Shown: positions 24,657-31,872, counted from the first letter of the stretch. The stretch: 37,206 nucleotides of DNA from Cohnella sp. GbtcB17 (GCF_019091135.1 NZ_JAGXJW010000039.1:37266-74471), one strand, 5' to 3'. The notes: a model not told the origin generated them from the letters alone. Numbers and translations: made by a program.

Positions 24657-26414
24657 TTACATGCGCTCCGGGGCGGCGATGCCCAGCAGCTTCAAGCCGC
24701 GGCCGAGCAGCGCTCCAACCGCCGCCGACAAGCGCAAGCGCGCTTGCGTGCCAGCCGCGTCGTCCGGACGGATCACTTTGCCGTCGTGATAGAAGCGGTT
24801 GAAGTCTCTTGCCAGCTCCAGCAGGTAGCGGGCCACGGCCGACGGCTCGTTATCCCGGACGGCCTCGTTCACAGCATCGCTCCACTGCGTGAGCCGCTTG
24901 GCGCAAGCCCAGGCGGACTCCGCCATGGCGACGCCAGTGTCTGCCGCAAAGGACGTGCCATCTGCTGACAGGAACTCGACGTCCGGCACAGGAGACGCGC
25001 TATCTGCCGCCTCCGCGAGCGGCTGCTCGAAACCGCCCTTGCGCAGCAGGCTGGCGATTCTCGCGTGCGTATACTGCACGTAAGGCCCCGTTTCTCCGTC
25101 GAAGCTGACCGCCTCTTCCAGCTTGAAATCCACCGACAGCTGCCTGCGGTTTTTCAAATCCCCGAACACGACAGCGCCGATGCCGACGGCTTCGGCGACT
25201 TCGTCCGCGTTCGGCAGGTCCGGGCTTTTGGCCGCGATGATGTCGCGCGCCCTGCGCACCGCTTCGTCCAGCACCTCGTCCAGGAAGACGACCTTCCCCC
25301 TGCGGGTGGACATCTTCTTGCCCTCCACGGTCATCAAGCCGAACGGCACATGCTCGCAGTCTCCCGTCCACGGCTCTCCCATTTTTCCGAGTACCCCGAA
25401 CACTTGCTTGAAATGCAGCTGCTGCTCGGCCCCGACCACATACAGCAGCCGGTCCGCCTTCATCTCGTGCTTGCGGTAGATCGCGGTCGCGATGTCGCGT
25501 ACCGGGTAGATCGTAGCGCCGTCTTTTTTGAGAATCAGACAGGGAGGCAGCCCTTCCTCGTCCAGCCGGACGACGAGTGCGCCGTCGCTCTCCTCCAGCA
25601 GCCCTTGCGCATGCAGGCGATGCAGCACAGGCTCCAGCTTGTCGTTGTAAAAGCTCTCGCCGAGCACCGCGTCGAACCGGACGCCAAGCCGCGCATAGAC
25701 GCGCTCGAACTCCTTCAAGCTCGCTTGGACGAAAAACTGCCAGAGTGCGGCAGTCTCCTCGTCTCCCTGCTCCAGGCGCAGAAAGGCTTCTCTCGCCTCG
25801 TCTTCCAGCGCCGGCTGATCTGCCGCTTCCTCGTGGAAACGGACGTACAGCCGCAGGCTTTCGCCGATCGGATCGGCTTCGAGCACGGCCTTGCCGCCCC
25901 AGCGGCGGTAGGCGACGATAAGCTTGCCGAACTGGGTGCCCCAATCGCCGAGATGGTTGACGGTCGTCACGGCGTGACCGGTCTCTTTGTAAAGATTGGC
26001 CAGCGCATGGCCGATCATCGTGGAGCGCAGGTGGCCGACGCCGAGCGGTTTGGCGATGTTGGGCGAGGACATGTCGATGACGACATGAGCGCCGCGGCCT
26101 TCGCCGCCGCGCCCGTAATCGGGTTCGAGGGCGGCATCGACGATCCGGCCGAGCCAGACGGTGCGATCGAAAAACAGGTTGACGTAAGCGCCTGCGGCTT
26201 CTGCGCGGACGCCATTGCCCGCGGCGGAGACTGCTTCGGCGAGCTCGGCGGCGATCGCGGCCGGCGCGCGTCGAAGCTGCTTCGCCAGGACGAAGCAAGG
26301 GAACGCGACGTCGCCGAGCGTTGGCTCGGGCGGCCTTTCGAGCCGTCGGAGCAGCGCCTCCTTTTCTAACGGTATATGGGGCTGCAGCAGCGCTGCGGCT
26401 TGTTCCAACAGCAT
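24657..26414 (-). CDS. argS: Arginine-tRNA ligase, divergent second copy
   Basis: The 585-residue class I synthetase charges tRNA-Arg with arginine. It has an N-terminal additional domain, the SSPNIAKPLGVGHLRST active-site motif and EGKKMSTRRGK (Lys367-Met-Ser369), and the C-terminal anticodon-binding helices ending ...LKLLGIAAPERM. The first His of the HIGH motif is Gly here (GVGH, 125-128) and KMSKS is KMSTR. It differs strongly from the other argS at 27324. AAGGAGG lies 8 bases before the ATG. Transcription comes from a T-box leader at 26524-26800, so expression should rise when uncharged tRNA-Arg accumulates. It looks like a complete, functional gene. Confidence 0.94.
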   Translation of the reverse strand: MLLEQAAALLQPHIPLEKEALLRRLERPPEPTLGDVAFPCFVLAKQLRRAPAAIAAELAEAVSAAGNGVRAEAAGAYVNLFFDRTVWLGRIVDAALEPDYGRGGEGRGAHVVIDMSSPNIAKPLGVGHLRSTMIGHALANLYKETGHAVTTVNHLGDWGTQFGKLIVAYRRWGGKAVLEADPIGESLRLYVRFHEEAADQPALEDEAREAFLRLEQGDEETAALWQFFVQASLKEFERVYARLGVRFDAVLGESFYNDKLEPVLHRLHAQGLLEESDGALVVRLDEEGLPPCLILKKDGATIYPVRDIATAIYRKHEMKADRLLYVVGAEQQLHFKQVFGVLGKMGEPWTGDCEHVPFGLMTVEGKKMSTRRGKVVFLDEVLDEAVRRARDIIAAKSPDLPNADEVAEAVGIGAVVFGDLKNRRQLSVDFKLEEAVSFDGETGPYVQYTHARIASLLRKGGFEQPLAEAADSASPVPDVEFLSADGTSFAADTGVAMAESAWACAKRLTQWSDAVNEAVRDNEPSAVARYLLELARDFNRFYHDGKVIRPDDAAGTQARLRLSAAVGALLGRGLKLLGIAAPERM

Positions 26415-26489
26415 GTCGATGTCCTCCTTCGCTTAGTCCGTGCTCACAACCGCTTACGCCAATCGCCGAAGCTAATTCGCGAACGCAAC

Positions 26490-26525
26490 ATCCGAACGCA
26501 AATCCGAACACAAATCCGAACGCAA
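26490..26525. repeat. Three 12-bp direct repeats between the T-box terminator and argS
   Basis: ATCCGAACGCAA occurs at 26490-26501 and 26514-26525, with ATCCGAACACAA between them (26502-26513). A partial fourth unit (CGCGAACGCAAC) precedes the first. The last unit overlaps the T tail of the T-box terminator as read on the minus strand. Confidence 0.8.
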
Positions 26526-26800
26526 AAAACCTCCGTCTCATCAAGAGACGGAGGTCGGTCCGCGGTACCACTCTTATAGCGCCCGGCAGATGGACTGCGC
26601 GGGACGCCGCTCGAAAGGATAACGGCCTGAAGGCCGGATCGCCCTACTGCCGGATTCGCGGTCAATACGCCGCTACGGTTCGGGCGACCGACTCCCGGGT
26701 CCGCTTCCCGAAGATCCCGCCGTGCCGGCTTCCACCCTTCCGGCTCTCTGGTACGGCTGTGCGATCCGGTACTCTCCCGTTCATCGTCGATCGGATATTG
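26524..26800 (-). ncRNA. T-box leader controlling argS, probable CGG (Arg) specifier
   Basis: On the minus strand the leader has the stem I landmarks GGGAGAGTA and CCAGAGAGCCGGAAGGGTGG, then GAA-G-CGG-ACC, in which CGG (plus positions 26701-26703) is the likely specifier codon for arginine. The antiterminator core AGAGTGGTACCGCG lies at 26561-26574. The alternative terminator stem ACCTCCGTCTC/GAGACGGAGGT (26529-26555) is followed by TTTTTT (26524-26529). T-box RNAs let transcription continue only when uncharged cognate tRNA pairs with the specifier and the UGG-containing bulge. The T-box identification is firm; the exact specifier is inferred from its position and the downstream gene. Confidence 0.93.
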
Positions 26801-26806
26801 GCCCAT

Positions 26807-26836
26807 ATCATAGCACGTCGCGGCGGCGGGGGGCAA
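26807..26836 (-). promoter_or_regulatory. Candidate sigma-A promoter of the T-box/argS transcript
   Basis: On the minus strand TTGCCC (26831-26836) and TATGAT (26807-26812) are 18 bases apart, placing the start of transcription just before the T-box RNA. It is back to back with the ywiB promoter at 26859. Confidence 0.55.
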
Positions 26837-26858
26837 GAGGGGCGAGCGCCCTTCGTCG

Positions 26859-26887
26859 TTGAATTCAAGGGGCGTTGTGTATATAGT
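26859..26887 (+). promoter_or_regulatory. Candidate sigma-A promoter for ywiB-argS
   Basis: TTGAAT (26859-26864) and TATAGT (26882-26887) are separated by 17 bases and lie 36 bases before the ywiB start. The two argS transcripts thus diverge from promoters only 22 bases apart. Confidence 0.6.
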
Positions 26888-26923
26888 AATAACAGACAAT
26901 CGGACAGACGGGAGCGGATCGGA

Positions 26924-27319
26924 GTGCCGGACTACAAGCGCGTGACGGTCTTGTTCCGGAGCCGCCAGGACGGCGATGCGGGCGCATGGACGGAGGAACG
27001 GCTGGCCGGGCAATGGTTCAAAATGGCGACGGGCTGGGTGCTGCGCTGCCCGGATGCGATGACGATCTCGGTGCTGAAGGGCGACGTGCGCGTCGTTCGG
27101 CAGGGCGAGGTCGGCGTCGAGCAGACATTTCGGCTGGGCGCTGCGACGCCGGGCGCGGTGCGGCTGCCGCAGGGCTCGATGGCCGTGGAGGCGTTCACGC
27201 ACGAGCTGACGGCGGCGTTGACGGATGCCGGGGGCACGCTGTTCTGGCGCTACGATATGCGCAGCGAGAATCAGGAGATGGGCCGGTTCGAGATCGGACT
27301 GGATATACGGGAGGAATAG
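26924..27319 (+). CDS. ywiB: YwiB family protein (DUF1934)
   Basis: The 131-residue cytoplasmic protein is a DUF1934 beta-barrel of the calycin-like type, recognised by its length, pattern (VTVLFRSRQDG...KMATGWVLRC...GSMAVEAFTHEL) and place directly before argS, as in Bacillus subtilis. Function is unknown. GTG at 26924 is used because no ATG lies near the start of the conserved region and GGGAG lies upstream. Its stop codon lies 4 bases before the argS ATG, and the argS ribosome site is within its last codons, so the two are coupled. Confidence 0.85.
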   Translation: MPDYKRVTVLFRSRQDGDAGAWTEERLAGQWFKMATGWVLRCPDAMTISVLKGDVRVVRQGEVGVEQTFRLGAATPGAVRLPQGSMAVEAFTHELTAALTDAGGTLFWRYDMRSENQEMGRFEIGLDIREE

Positions 27320-27323
27320 ATTC

Positions 27324-28997
27324 ATGAACGTGCTGGAGCAGACATACGAGACGTTAAAAGAAGCGATCGCGGACGCCGCGGTCAAGGCGGGAGTCGTGGA
27401 GCGGGAGCAGGTGCCTGCGATCGTCATCGAGGTGCCGCGCGACAAGGCGCACGGCGACCTGGCGACCAATGCGGCCATGCAGTTGACGCGAATCGCGAAA
27501 AAAAATCCGCGCGAGATCGCGACCGCGATCATCGAGCATCTGGACAAGGCGAAGGCGAACGTCACGTCCGCGGAGATTGCGGGTCCGGGCTTCATTAATT
27601 TCCGCATGGACAAGCGCTATCTGCTGCCTCTCGTCGCTTCCGTGCTGGAGCAGGGCGGGGCTTACGGCCGTACGGATGCCGGCGGCGGACGCAAGGTGCA
27701 GGTCGAATTCGTCAGCGCGAATCCGACGGGCAGCCTGCATCTGGGCCACGCGCGCGGCGCCGCGGTCGGCGATGCGCTGTGCAATGTGCTTGCGTTTGCG
27801 GGCTATGACGTTTCGCGCGAATACTATATCAACGACGCGGGCAACCAGGTGAACAACCTGGCCCGCTCCATCGAAGCGCGCTACCGCCAGGCGCTCGGCG
27901 AGGAAGCGGCGATGCCGGAGGACGGATACTACGGTGAGGATATCGTGGGCTTTGCCAAAGAGCTGGCGGAGCGCGAAGGCGCGCGTCTGCTGGAGAAGCC
28001 GGAGGAAGAGCGCTTCGACTATTTCCGCAGCTACGGACTTGAGCGGGAGCTGGACAAGATCAAGCGCGATCTCGGCCGGTTCGGCGTAAGCTTCGACAGC
28101 TGGTATAGCGAGACTTCGCTGTATCGGACGGGCAAGGTCGAAGGCGCGCTTGAAGCGCTGCGGGCCCAGGGCCACGTGTACGAGGAGGAAGGCGCGGTCT
28201 GGCTGAACACGACGGCGTTCGGGGACGACAAGAACCGCGTGCTCGTCAAAAACGACGGCAGCTATACTTATTTGACGCCCGACATCGCCTATCATATGGA
28301 CAAGTTCGCGCGCGGCTTCGACGAGCTGATCAACATTTGGGGCGCCGATCATCACGGTTACATTCCGCGCGTCAAGGCCGCAATGGCGGCGCTCGGCCAC
28401 GACCCGCAGCGCCTGACCGTGCTCATCGCGCAGATGGTGAGCCTGTTCCAGAACGGCGAGAAGGTGAAAATGTCCAAGCGCACGGGCAAGGCGATTACGA
28501 TCGAGGACCTGATGGACGAAGTCGGCGTCGACGCGATCCGCTATTTCTTCACGATGCGCAGCATGGACACGCACCTCGACTTCGACATGGATCTGGCCGT
28601 GTCGACGTCCAACGAGAATCCGGTGTTCTACGTGCAGTATGCCCATGCGCGCATTTGCAGCATTTTCCGCCAGGCGGAGGAGCAGGGCGTCGCCGTGCTG
28701 CCGGCAGCCGAAGCGAACCTGGAGCTGCTCACGGCCGAGCACGAGTACGATCTTCTGCGCAAAATGGGCGAGTTCCCAGCCGTTGTCGCCGATTCGGCGA
28801 AGGACTACGCGCCTCACCATATCGTGCGCTATGTCTATGAGCTGGCCGCGCTGTTTCACAGCTATTACCGCGCGGAGCGTGTCATCACCGAGGACGCCGC
28901 ACAGAGCCAGGCGCGCCTTCAACTGCTGGCCGCGCTGCGACACACGCTGGCCAACGGCCTGCGCCTGATCGGCGTGTCCGCTCCGGAGCAGATGTAA
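27324..28997 (+). CDS. argS: Arginine-tRNA ligase, conventional copy
   Basis: The 557-residue class I synthetase is very close in length and sequence to Bacillus subtilis ArgS (556). It carries VEFVSANPTGSLHLGHARG (HIGH motif HLGH), KMSKRTGK, and ends LRLIGVSAPEQM. GGAGGAA before the ATG at 27324 overlaps the end of ywiB. It makes Arg-tRNA(Arg) for general protein synthesis. It has no T-box. The transcript ends in array B, where the repeated hairpins may act as its terminator. It is the orthologue by synteny; the T-box copy at 24657 is the extra one. Confidence 0.96.
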   Translation: MNVLEQTYETLKEAIADAAVKAGVVEREQVPAIVIEVPRDKAHGDLATNAAMQLTRIAKKNPREIATAIIEHLDKAKANVTSAEIAGPGFINFRMDKRYLLPLVASVLEQGGAYGRTDAGGGRKVQVEFVSANPTGSLHLGHARGAAVGDALCNVLAFAGYDVSREYYINDAGNQVNNLARSIEARYRQALGEEAAMPEDGYYGEDIVGFAKELAEREGARLLEKPEEERFDYFRSYGLERELDKIKRDLGRFGVSFDSWYSETSLYRTGKVEGALEALRAQGHVYEEEGAVWLNTTAFGDDKNRVLVKNDGSYTYLTPDIAYHMDKFARGFDELINIWGADHHGYIPRVKAAMAALGHDPQRLTVLIAQMVSLFQNGEKVKMSKRTGKAITIEDLMDEVGVDAIRYFFTMRSMDTHLDFDMDLAVSTSNENPVFYVQYAHARICSIFRQAEEQGVAVLPAAEANLELLTAEHEYDLLRKMGEFPAVVADSAKDYAPHHIVRYVYELAALFHSYYRAERVITEDAAQSQARLQLLAALRHTLANGLRLIGVSAPEQM

Positions 28998-29019
28998 GCG
29001 GGAGCGTGATATCGCAGAG

Positions 29020-29330
29020 ATAGCGGCGCACCGTGCCGCTATCTCGCGCCGCGACGGCGATGGAGCGCCCATAACGGCACGGAGTGCCGCTATCTTGCGC
29101 CGCGACGGCGATGCTGCGTCCATAACGGCATTCGGTGCCGCTAACTCAGCGCGCGACGGCGATGCCGCGCCAATAACGGCACTCCGTGCCGCTATCTCGC
29201 GTCGTGACGGCGATGCCGCGCCAATAACGGCACGGAGTGCCGCTATCTCGCGTCGCAACGGCGGTGCCGCGCCAATAACGGCACTCCGTGCCGCTATCTC
29301 GCGTCGCCACGGCGCTGTCGCGCCAACCTC
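29020..29330. repeat. Tandem array of six 51-bp hairpin-bearing units (array B)
   Basis: Hairpin units start at 29020, 29071, 29122, 29173, 29224 and 29275, an exact 51-base period. Each has a left arm ATAACGGCAC (ATAGCGGCGC in copy 1), a 3-base centre, and a right arm GTGCCGCTAT, giving a 9-10 bp stem. Centres are ACC, GGA, TCG, TCC, GGA, TCC; GGA and TCC are reverse complements of each other. About 28 bases of CTCGCGTCG.GACGGCGATGCCGCGCCA separate the hairpins. The array fills the gap between argS (plus) and the protease gene (minus), which converge on it. Because 51 is a multiple of 3, open frames run through it, but they are not convincing genes. Confidence 0.92.
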
Positions 29331-29340
29331 GCATCGCGCA

Positions 29341-30507
29341 CTACACCCCAGTCGCTCCGGCCGACGTTGCGCCGGCGACTTCCAGCATGCGCAGCACATC
29401 CAGCTCCCCGGCCCCCCGGGGAGCTTTGTCGTAGGCGAGCGGCTTCGCAGATCGGCGAAGGATGTCCTTGATCCGGCCCGGGGACAGTTCCGGCCGGAGC
29501 GATAGCAGCAGCGCCACCGCGCCGGTGACGTGCGAGGTGGCCATCGACGTGCCGCTCATGACGCGGCGGCGGCCGTTCGGCCAGGCGGACTCCACCTTTG
29601 CGCCTGGCGCGTAGATGTCGATGCCGGCGCTGCGGTTCGTGAAGCGCGCGATCCGGCCGCGCCGGTCGAGGGCGCCGACGGCGACGGTGAGCCCGAAGCC
29701 GGCCGGATAGTCGATCCGGCCTTTCCTGCCGTCGTTGCCCGACGAGGCAACGATGAGCACGCCGGCTTTATGCGCGTTCTCCACCGCTTTCAGCAGCGCA
29801 TCGCTTCGATTGGGCATGCCGAAGCTCATGTTCACGATGTCCATGCCGTGATGGACGCACCAATCGATGCCGAGAATGATGTCCGACACGTACGCGGAAC
29901 CGTCCGAATCGAATGCTTTGACCGGGTAAATCTCCGTACGCGGCGCGACGCCGATCATCCCGCGCGTGGCGTTGGCGGCGGAGATCGTGCCGGCGATGTG
30001 GGTGCCGTGGCCGTTGTCGTCATACGGCAGCGAGGCGCGCTGCAGGAGATTGATGCCGCGGCTCAGGGCGTGGCGAAGATCCGGATGGGCAAAGTCGACG
30101 CCGGTGTCGCTCACGCCGACCTTGACCCGCTGTCCCGTCGTGCGGCTCCAGGCCTGCGGCGCGCGGATGCGCCGAACGCCCCAAGGGATATCCATCTTGC
30201 TGTCCGTGCGGACGATCGGCCTCGGGAGCGCGCGGCTGATCTTGACGCTTGCGTCTTCCTCGAGCAGGCAGCCGTAGCCTAGCAGCGGGGTCAGGGAGGC
30301 GACGGACAGCGGGAGGCTGAAGCCGCCGATGACCCGGATCGGACGCGCGGCGCGCAGCGCGCCGCCGTTCGACCGCCTGGCGGCCAGCTTCGCGAGGAAC
30401 CTGCGTCCGTCCTCCTGCCTCGCGAACCGTACGATCGTTCTGGCGCCATGCTCTCCGCCGCCGGCGAGCAGGCGGCGAAGGAGGCGAAGGAGAGCGCTCG
30501 TGTCCAT
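29341..30507 (-). CDS. Subtilisin-like serine protease without a recognisable signal peptide
   Basis: The 388-residue S8-family protease has the full catalytic set: Asp134 in VSDTGVD, His167 in NGHGTH, oxyanion Asn258 in ASSGNDG and Ser321 in SGTSMATSHVTG. About 105 residues precede the catalytic domain and include an inhibitor-like ARTIVRFARQEDGRRFLAKL segment. The N-terminus (MDTSALLRLLRRLLAGGGEHG) is short and Arg-rich, not a typical export signal, so it may be intracellular or leave by another route. GGAAGGAGG lies just before the ATG. A promoter candidate is at 30585-30613. Its 3' end abuts array B, its only visible terminator-like sequence. Substrate unknown. Confidence 0.9.
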   Translation of the reverse strand: MDTSALLRLLRRLLAGGGEHGARTIVRFARQEDGRRFLAKLAARRSNGGALRAARPIRVIGGFSLPLSVASLTPLLGYGCLLEEDASVKISRALPRPIVRTDSKMDIPWGVRRIRAPQAWSRTTGQRVKVGVSDTGVDFAHPDLRHALSRGINLLQRASLPYDDNGHGTHIAGTISAANATRGMIGVAPRTEIYPVKAFDSDGSAYVSDIILGIDWCVHHGMDIVNMSFGMPNRSDALLKAVENAHKAGVLIVASSGNDGRKGRIDYPAGFGLTVAVGALDRRGRIARFTNRSAGIDIYAPGAKVESAWPNGRRRVMSGTSMATSHVTGAVALLLSLRPELSPGRIKDILRRSAKPLAYDKAPRGAGELDVLRMLEVAGATSAGATGV

Positions 30508-30584
30508 GTGCTGGCCTCCTTCCGGCTTAGATTCCCCATACTATGTACACCGGCGGAGCGAAGCTTGGGAGTATGGCCCGGGAA

Positions 30585-30613
30585 TGTTTAAATTGGGCGT
30601 CAGGCGGTGTCAA
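30585..30613 (-). promoter_or_regulatory. Candidate promoter of the subtilisin-like protease gene
   Basis: On the minus strand a perfect TTGACA (30608-30613) is followed after 17 bases by TAAACA (30585-30590), with TTTAAA also nearby. The -10 region is weak. Confidence 0.4.
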
Positions 30614-30975
30614 TTCGGTTCCCCGCACATAATATGAAGTGGGAGTTTCCCCGGAGAGACTCCCGCACCCATGTAGGTTCCTCCTCCCGAGGAGCGCGGA
30701 AGGGTACAGTCGGTTAAGCGAAGGCGCGGCTCCGAGGCGCCTTCGCTTAACGGCGTCCGAAGCGCGGCGGACAAGCCCGGCGGGGGGAGCGTTCTGCCGT
30801 CCTTCTCTATCGATCGCGAAAAAAGGCGAATAAAAGCATAGGGCGGTCCGTCTTCCCCCAAGCCTTGTCCGCAGGCCGCCGTACTTGCATTTTCACGGCA
30901 AATGCGGTTAACTAAAGGTTGACGCCCGAGGGGTATAAGAACGTTTAACATACAGAGAGGATGGGGACTTAGAGC
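30614..30975 (+). other. Upstream region of rpoE, no gene supported
   Basis: No gene is supported in this stretch. It contains a small hairpin near 30640-30663 (GGGAGTTTC with GAGACTCCC), a perfect 15-bp inverted repeat at 30713-30751, and TTGACG (30918-30923) followed by TATAAG at 10 bases, too close for a normal promoter. The rpoE promoter is therefore not identified with confidence. Confidence 0.5.
30713..30751. repeat. Perfect 15-bp inverted repeat upstream of rpoE
   Basis: GTTAAGCGAAGGCGC (30713-30727) pairs with GCGCCTTCGCTTAAC (30737-30751) around a 9-base loop. No T run follows on either strand. Its GTTAAGCG arm resembles the GCGTTAAGCGC arm of array A copy 4, so it may be a lone member of a related repeat family. 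Confidence 0.8.
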
Positions 30976-31566
30976 GTGAGCGCTGAATACGTCCTGAAGT
31001 TCGACGCCGAGAAGATCCGGGAGATGCCGATGGTCGACCTGGCCTTCGAGGTGCTCAAGGCGGCCAATACGCCGTTCTATTACCGGGATCTCATGATGGA
31101 GATTGCCAAGCTGCGGGGATTCTCTCCCGAGCAGATCAACGAATTTATCGCGCAGGTGTATACAGAGATTAATATCGACGGCCGATTCGCATGCGTCGGC
31201 AGCAATGTGTGGGGCTTGAAGCGCTGGTATCCGGTCGACCGCTCCGACGATCCGGTCACGGGCGGCGCGAAGCGTCCGCGCATCATCAACGACGACGACG
31301 ATCTCGACGACGAGGATCTGTACGGCGAGGACGAGGAAGAGACCTTCACGGAGGCCGAAGAAGGCTTCGATCTGTTCGACGAAGACCGCGAGGAGATCTT
31401 CGACGAAGGCGAAGAAGCCGGCGAGTCCGACGAAGAAGTCGCGATCGACGAGGAGACCGAGGAAGAGGACGGCATCGAAGGCGAAGTCGACGAGGAAGAC
31501 GACGGCTTCGACGAGGATGAGGACGAGGAAGACGCGGACGAAGAGGACGACGACGAAAACCGGTGA
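30976..31566 (+). CDS. rpoE: DNA-directed RNA polymerase delta subunit
   Basis: The 196-residue protein has an N-terminal winged-helix (HARE-HTH) domain (about 1-85, with FEVLKAANTPFYYRDLM and NVWGLKRWYPVD) and a long, extremely acidic C-terminal tail (about 105-196, runs of Asp/Glu). The delta subunit binds core RNA polymerase, displaces nucleic acid with its acidic tail and makes transcription sensitive to initiating nucleotide levels. It precedes pyrG, as in Bacillus. GTG at 30976 starts the conserved sequence, though the ribosome site is not strong. A very strong hairpin follows the stop. Confidence 0.95.
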   Translation: MSAEYVLKFDAEKIREMPMVDLAFEVLKAANTPFYYRDLMMEIAKLRGFSPEQINEFIAQVYTEINIDGRFACVGSNVWGLKRWYPVDRSDDPVTGGAKRPRIINDDDDLDDEDLYGEDEEETFTEAEEGFDLFDEDREEIFDEGEEAGESDEEVAIDEETEEEDGIEGEVDEEDDGFDEDEDEEDADEEDDDENR

Positions 31567-31569
31567 TTC

Positions 31570-31622
31570 CAGCCGGTCGCGAAAAGGGACGCCTGATCGG
31601 CGTCCCTTTTCGCGACCGGCTG
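31570..31622. terminator. Very long perfect hairpin terminator after rpoE
   Basis: A perfect 24-bp stem (31570-31593 with 31599-31622) surrounds TGATC. Its inner part, AAAAGGGACGCC/GGCGTCCCTTTT, has the form of an intrinsic terminator in both directions. It begins 4 bases after the rpoE stop. Confidence 0.8.
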
Positions 31623-31705
31623 CGGCGTAACGCGGCCTGATTCAGAGTCTTTTCGGGGGCGTTTCCCCGGCTCCATCGGCCGTTGCCGCGGCGGGCTCCG
31701 CAGGC

Positions 31706-31744
31706 TTGACACCACTGTGGTCTGCGGGTAAACTTATGCTTGGG
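31706..31744 (+). promoter_or_regulatory. pyrG promoter with GGGC start for reiterative transcription
   Basis: TTGACA (31706-31711) and TAAACT (31729-31734) are 17 bases apart. The expected start, 8 bases beyond the -10 box, is the first G of GGGC (31742-31745). Bacillus subtilis pyrG starts at GGGC, where low CTP makes RNA polymerase stutter and add extra G residues. Confidence 0.8.
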
Positions 31745-31778
31745 CTTTTCAAGCAGGCATTTCAATAGCGTTATTTTT

Positions 31779-31820
31779 AAAAGTGCCCCCATTTAATTGG
31801 GTGTCACTTTTTTTGTTTTT
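31779..31820 (+). terminator. pyrG attenuator (CTP-controlled terminator)
   Basis: AAAAGTG (31779-31785) pairs with CACTTTT (31805-31811), with CCCCC (31786-31790) opposite a GGG in the loop-side, followed by TTTTTTTGTTTTTTT. It lies between the GGGC start and the pyrG gene. In Bacillus subtilis, poly-G added at the start pairs with the C/U-rich 5' strand of this stem and prevents termination. The CCCCC here is well placed for that role. Confidence 0.8.
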
Positions 31821-31872
31821 TTGGAGACCATTATCATGATGCCAGGGGCACATGCAGGAGGTATGACAGAGG

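Noticed and set aside
24218..29330. CRISPR array as an explanation of the two tandem arrays
   Set aside because: Whole units of 51-52 bases repeat, with similar sequence between the hairpins instead of unique spacers, and no cas genes are nearby.
27354..29399. A long minus-strand frame across argS and array B with a repetitive N-terminus
   Set aside because: The repetition comes from the 51-bp units (a multiple of 3) and the rest is antisense to argS. No ribosome site is seen.
29095..29505. Plus- and minus-strand frames that read through array B as 17-residue repeats
   Set aside because: They stay open only because the unit length is divisible by 3. The DNA is conserved as hairpins, including third-position changes that fit the stem rather than codons.
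30918..30944. TTGACG...TATAAG as the rpoE promoter
   Set aside because: The boxes are only about 10 bases apart, far below the 16-18 needed by sigma-A, so it was not listed as a promoter.
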